From positions 10,803 through 74,802 of the forward strand of contig NZ_JBGKBE010000013.1 of assembly GCF_041358175.1 (NCBI RefSeq): DNA of 64,000 nt. Direction: 5' to 3'. Shown here one piece after another: positions 62,364-64,000 of the stretch (its first letter is position 1; the number at the start of each line of letters is the position of its first letter). The notes under the pieces were generated by a model. It was not told the DNA's origin. It searched no databases and saw nothing but the letters and a program-made list of their open reading frames with translations. The position numbers and the translations under genes were made by a program. The stretch comes from Muriicola sp041358175. GTDB lineage: Bacteria > Bacteroidota > Bacteroidia > Flavobacteriales > Flavobacteriaceae.

Positions 62364-63752
62364 CTATTTTGACATTTCTGTAAAATACTGGTAGAAATAA
62401 GGGATAGTTTCAATCCCTTTCAGGTAGTTCTCAACGCCAAAATGTTCATTCGGTGAATGGATGGCATCACTGTCAAGGCCAAAGCCCATCAGAATTGTTT
62501 TGCTCTTTAACTCTTCCTCAAATAAAGCGACAATTGGGATGCTTCCCCCGCTTCTCTGTGGGATGGGTTTTTTGCCAAATGTTTTTTCATAGGCTCTTTC
62601 AGCGGCCCGGTATCCTACAAAATCAATAGGGGTAACATATCCCTGTCCTCCATGATGGGGTGTGACTTTTACTGTAACGCCTTTGGGAGCTATCTTTTTA
62701 AAATGTACCGAAAAGAGTTCCGTAATTTCCTTCCAGTCCTGGTGCGGTACCAGGCGCATCGAAATTTTGGCATAGGCCTTACTGGCGATCACGGTCTTGG
62801 CACCTTCTCCGGTATAGCCTCCCCAAATACCGTTGACATCCAGGGTTGGTCTGATGGAATTTCGTTCATTGGTTGTGTATCCTTTTTCGCCGTATACCGA
62901 TTCAATACCAATTTCATCCTGATAGGATTTAAGATCGAAAGGTGCTTCGGCCATAGCAGTGCGCTCTTCCTTTGTGAGCTCTTCCACGTTGTCATAAAAT
63001 CCTGGGATGGTTATATGATTATTTTCATCGTGCAGGGATGCGATCATCTTAGCGAGGATATTTATGGGATTAGCCACTGCTCCGCCGTATAAACCAGAGT
63101 GAAGGTCTCGGTTAGGCCCGGTCACCTCTACCTCAACATAACTTAATCCTCGAAGTCCGGTAGTAATAGAAGGTACATCTTTGGCGATCATACCAGTATC
63201 AGAAATAAGGATGATGTCATTGGCTAGTTTTTTCCTGTTCTCTTTTACGAAAGTTACAAGACTATTGCTACCCACTTCCTCTTCGCCTTCAATCATAAAC
63301 TTCACATTACAGGGGAGGGAATCAGTACTTACCATGAATTCCAGGGCTTTGACATGCATATACATCTGTCCTTTGTCGTCACTTGCGCCCCGTGCATAGA
63401 TAGCTCCTTCCGGGTGTAGTGTAGTCTTTTTTATTACAGGTTCAAAAGGAGGAGATGTCCATAGATTCAATGGATCCGGGGGTTGTACGTCATAATGACC
63501 GTATACCAGTACTGTAGGCAGGTTCATATCTTTTATCCTTTCCCCATAAACGATGGGGTATCCATCGGTCTCGCAGATTTCAGTATATGTGCAACCAGCC
63601 GTTTGCAGAGCTTTTTCAACCGTTTCAGCCATATGTATTACGTCGTGGGAAAACGCAGAATCGGCACTAATAGAAGGGATCTTTAAAATTTCAATAAGCT
63701 CATTGAGGATACGTTCTTTATTGTTTTCAATATAGGCCTTGGGTTCTTGCAT
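62364..63752 (-). CDS. M20 family dipeptidase
   Basis: Zinc peptidase of the M20 family, 462 residues. Metal ligands are in VYGHYDVQPPDP and GASDDKGQM, and the catalytic Glu in IEGEEEVGSNS; a dimerisation domain occupies about residues 190-340. Length and the motif ITGLRGLSYVEVEVTG match the dipeptidase/CNDP group. It likely hydrolyses dipeptides in the cytosol. No signal peptide. Confidence 0.9.
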   Translation of the reverse strand: MQEPKAYIENNKERILNELIEILKIPSISADSAFSHDVIHMAETVEKALQTAGCTYTEICETDGYPIVYGERIKDMNLPTVLVYGHYDVQPPDPLNLWTSPPFEPVIKKTTLHPEGAIYARGASDDKGQMYMHVKALEFMVSTDSLPCNVKFMIEGEEEVGSNSLVTFVKENRKKLANDIILISDTGMIAKDVPSITTGLRGLSYVEVEVTGPNRDLHSGLYGGAVANPINILAKMIASLHDENNHITIPGFYDNVEELTKEERTAMAEAPFDLKSYQDEIGIESVYGEKGYTTNERNSIRPTLDVNGIWGGYTGEGAKTVIASKAYAKISMRLVPHQDWKEITELFSVHFKKIAPKGVTVKVTPHHGGQGYVTPIDFVGYRAAERAYEKTFGKKPIPQRSGGSIPIVALFEEELKSKTILMGFGLDSDAIHSPNEHFGVENYLKGIETIPYFYQYFTEMSK

Positions 63753-63837
63753 GGATTCATTTTTGGTAGATGTTAAAAATACGAAATCCGCAGCTATATT
63801 TTTGACGATGAATCATTTTAAAATTGAAAATTTGAAT

Positions 63838-63845
63838 TATATTTG
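63838..63845 (+). promoter_or_regulatory. -7 element of tRNA-Leu
   Basis: TATATTTG, full match to TAnnTTTG, 23 nt before the tRNA. No clear -33 TTG at 19 nt. Confidence 0.55.
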
Positions 63846-63868
63846 CAGCCCTGTTGGAAACAGGATAT

Positions 63869-63950
63869 GCAGGCGTGGTGGAATTGGTAGACACGCTAGA
63901 CTTAGGATCTAGTGCCGAAAGGTGTGAGAGTTCGAGTCTCTCCGCCTGTA
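63869..63950 (+). tRNA. tRNA-Leu (anticodon UAG)
   Basis: Cloverleaf of 82 nt. Acceptor arm GCAGGCG pairs with CGCCTGT (one G-T at the first pair), D arm with TGGTAGAC, anticodon stem CTAGA/TCTAG around loop CTTAGGA with anticodon TAG, a class II variable arm (TGCCGAAAGGTGT), T arm GAGAG/CTCTC with TTCGAGT, and A73. CCA is not encoded. Reads CUN leucine codons. Confidence 0.93.
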
Positions 63951-63956
63951 CATTTG

Positions 63957-63984
63957 AAAACCCCCGATCTTCGGGGGTTTTTTA
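63957..63984 (+). terminator. Terminator of tRNA-Leu
   Basis: AAAACCCCCGA pairs with TCGGGGGTTTT over a 3-nt loop, followed by further T. Strong intrinsic terminator. Confidence 0.85.
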
Positions 63985-64000
63985 GTATAAGGAAGTCTCA

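Noticed and set aside
1..64000. CRISPR array, insertion sequence, prophage or integrase
   Set aside because: No regular repeat-spacer pattern, transposase, or phage gene was seen; only one tRNA and no attachment-site duplication next to it.

Overview
The window looks like a chromosomal segment of a flavobacterium (Bacteroidota, probably Flavobacteriaceae). Signs of this are Bacteroidota-type promoters (-7 element TAnnTTTG), few Shine-Dalgarno sites, a DnaQ-like exonuclease fused to DNA polymerase III alpha, ribosomal protein S16 with a long Ala/Glu/Pro tail, a fused CcoN-CcoO oxidase subunit, and several domain families typical of the phylum (DUF3667, DUF4230, CcoG/CcoS-type cco clusters). 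Genus cannot be told from the sequence alone.

Layout. 1-13 kb is mostly housekeeping: DUF58 protein, thioredoxin, dnaE, a DUF2383-like protein, rpsP-rimM-trmN6, a Rieske oxygenase and a glutaryl-CoA-dehydrogenase-like enzyme. 11.2-14.6 kb holds a divergent trio that fits amino-sugar salvage: NahK-like kinase, sugar-phosphate nucleotidyltransferase and a GH109-like Gfo/Idh/MocA protein. 14.7-31.7 kb is an anaerobic/N-oxide module: hemN and a universal stress protein; an Rrf2 regulator divergent from a cytochrome c - fasciclin - nosZ unit; a NosB-like membrane protein, nosL, a broken second nosL, nosDFY and a His-rich membrane protein; then a hydrolase, the iron-sulfur repair protein Ric, anaerobic ribonucleotide reductase (nrdG, nrdD) and a second Rrf2 regulator. 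No nitrite or NO reductase is in the window, so N2O respiration without full denitrification is possible. 31.8-35 kb has deoC, deoD and a CoA-transferase. 35-45.6 kb is the cbb3 oxidase cluster (ccoS-NO-Q-P-G-H plus a SafE-like protein), the copper ATPase ccoI, an FNR-type regulator and another universal stress protein. 47.1-54.7 kb contains a candidate structured RNA or attenuator, hmgA and the histidine degradation operon hutHIUG. 54.8-63.8 kb is mixed housekeeping including ruvC and hemW. A tRNA-Leu(UAG) with a strong terminator closes the window.

The strongest regulatory observation is a set of FNR-type boxes (TGAY-N4-RTCA). Six promoter directions (hemN, nos, the divergent Rrf2 gene, ccoS, ccoI, and the stress gene at 44.7 kb) have a box followed after exactly 23 nt by a full or one-mismatch -7 element. 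An fnr-type regulator gene with N-terminal cysteines lies in the middle of the cco part. Together they suggest one low-oxygen regulon covering N2O reduction, microaerobic oxidase, copper delivery, anaerobic haem synthesis and stress proteins.

The least explained items are a three-hairpin RNA ahead of hmgA ending in a terminator, an FNR box about 510 nt upstream of nrdG, the fasciclin lipoprotein and the His-bearing membrane protein of the nos cluster, and the truncated nosL copy.
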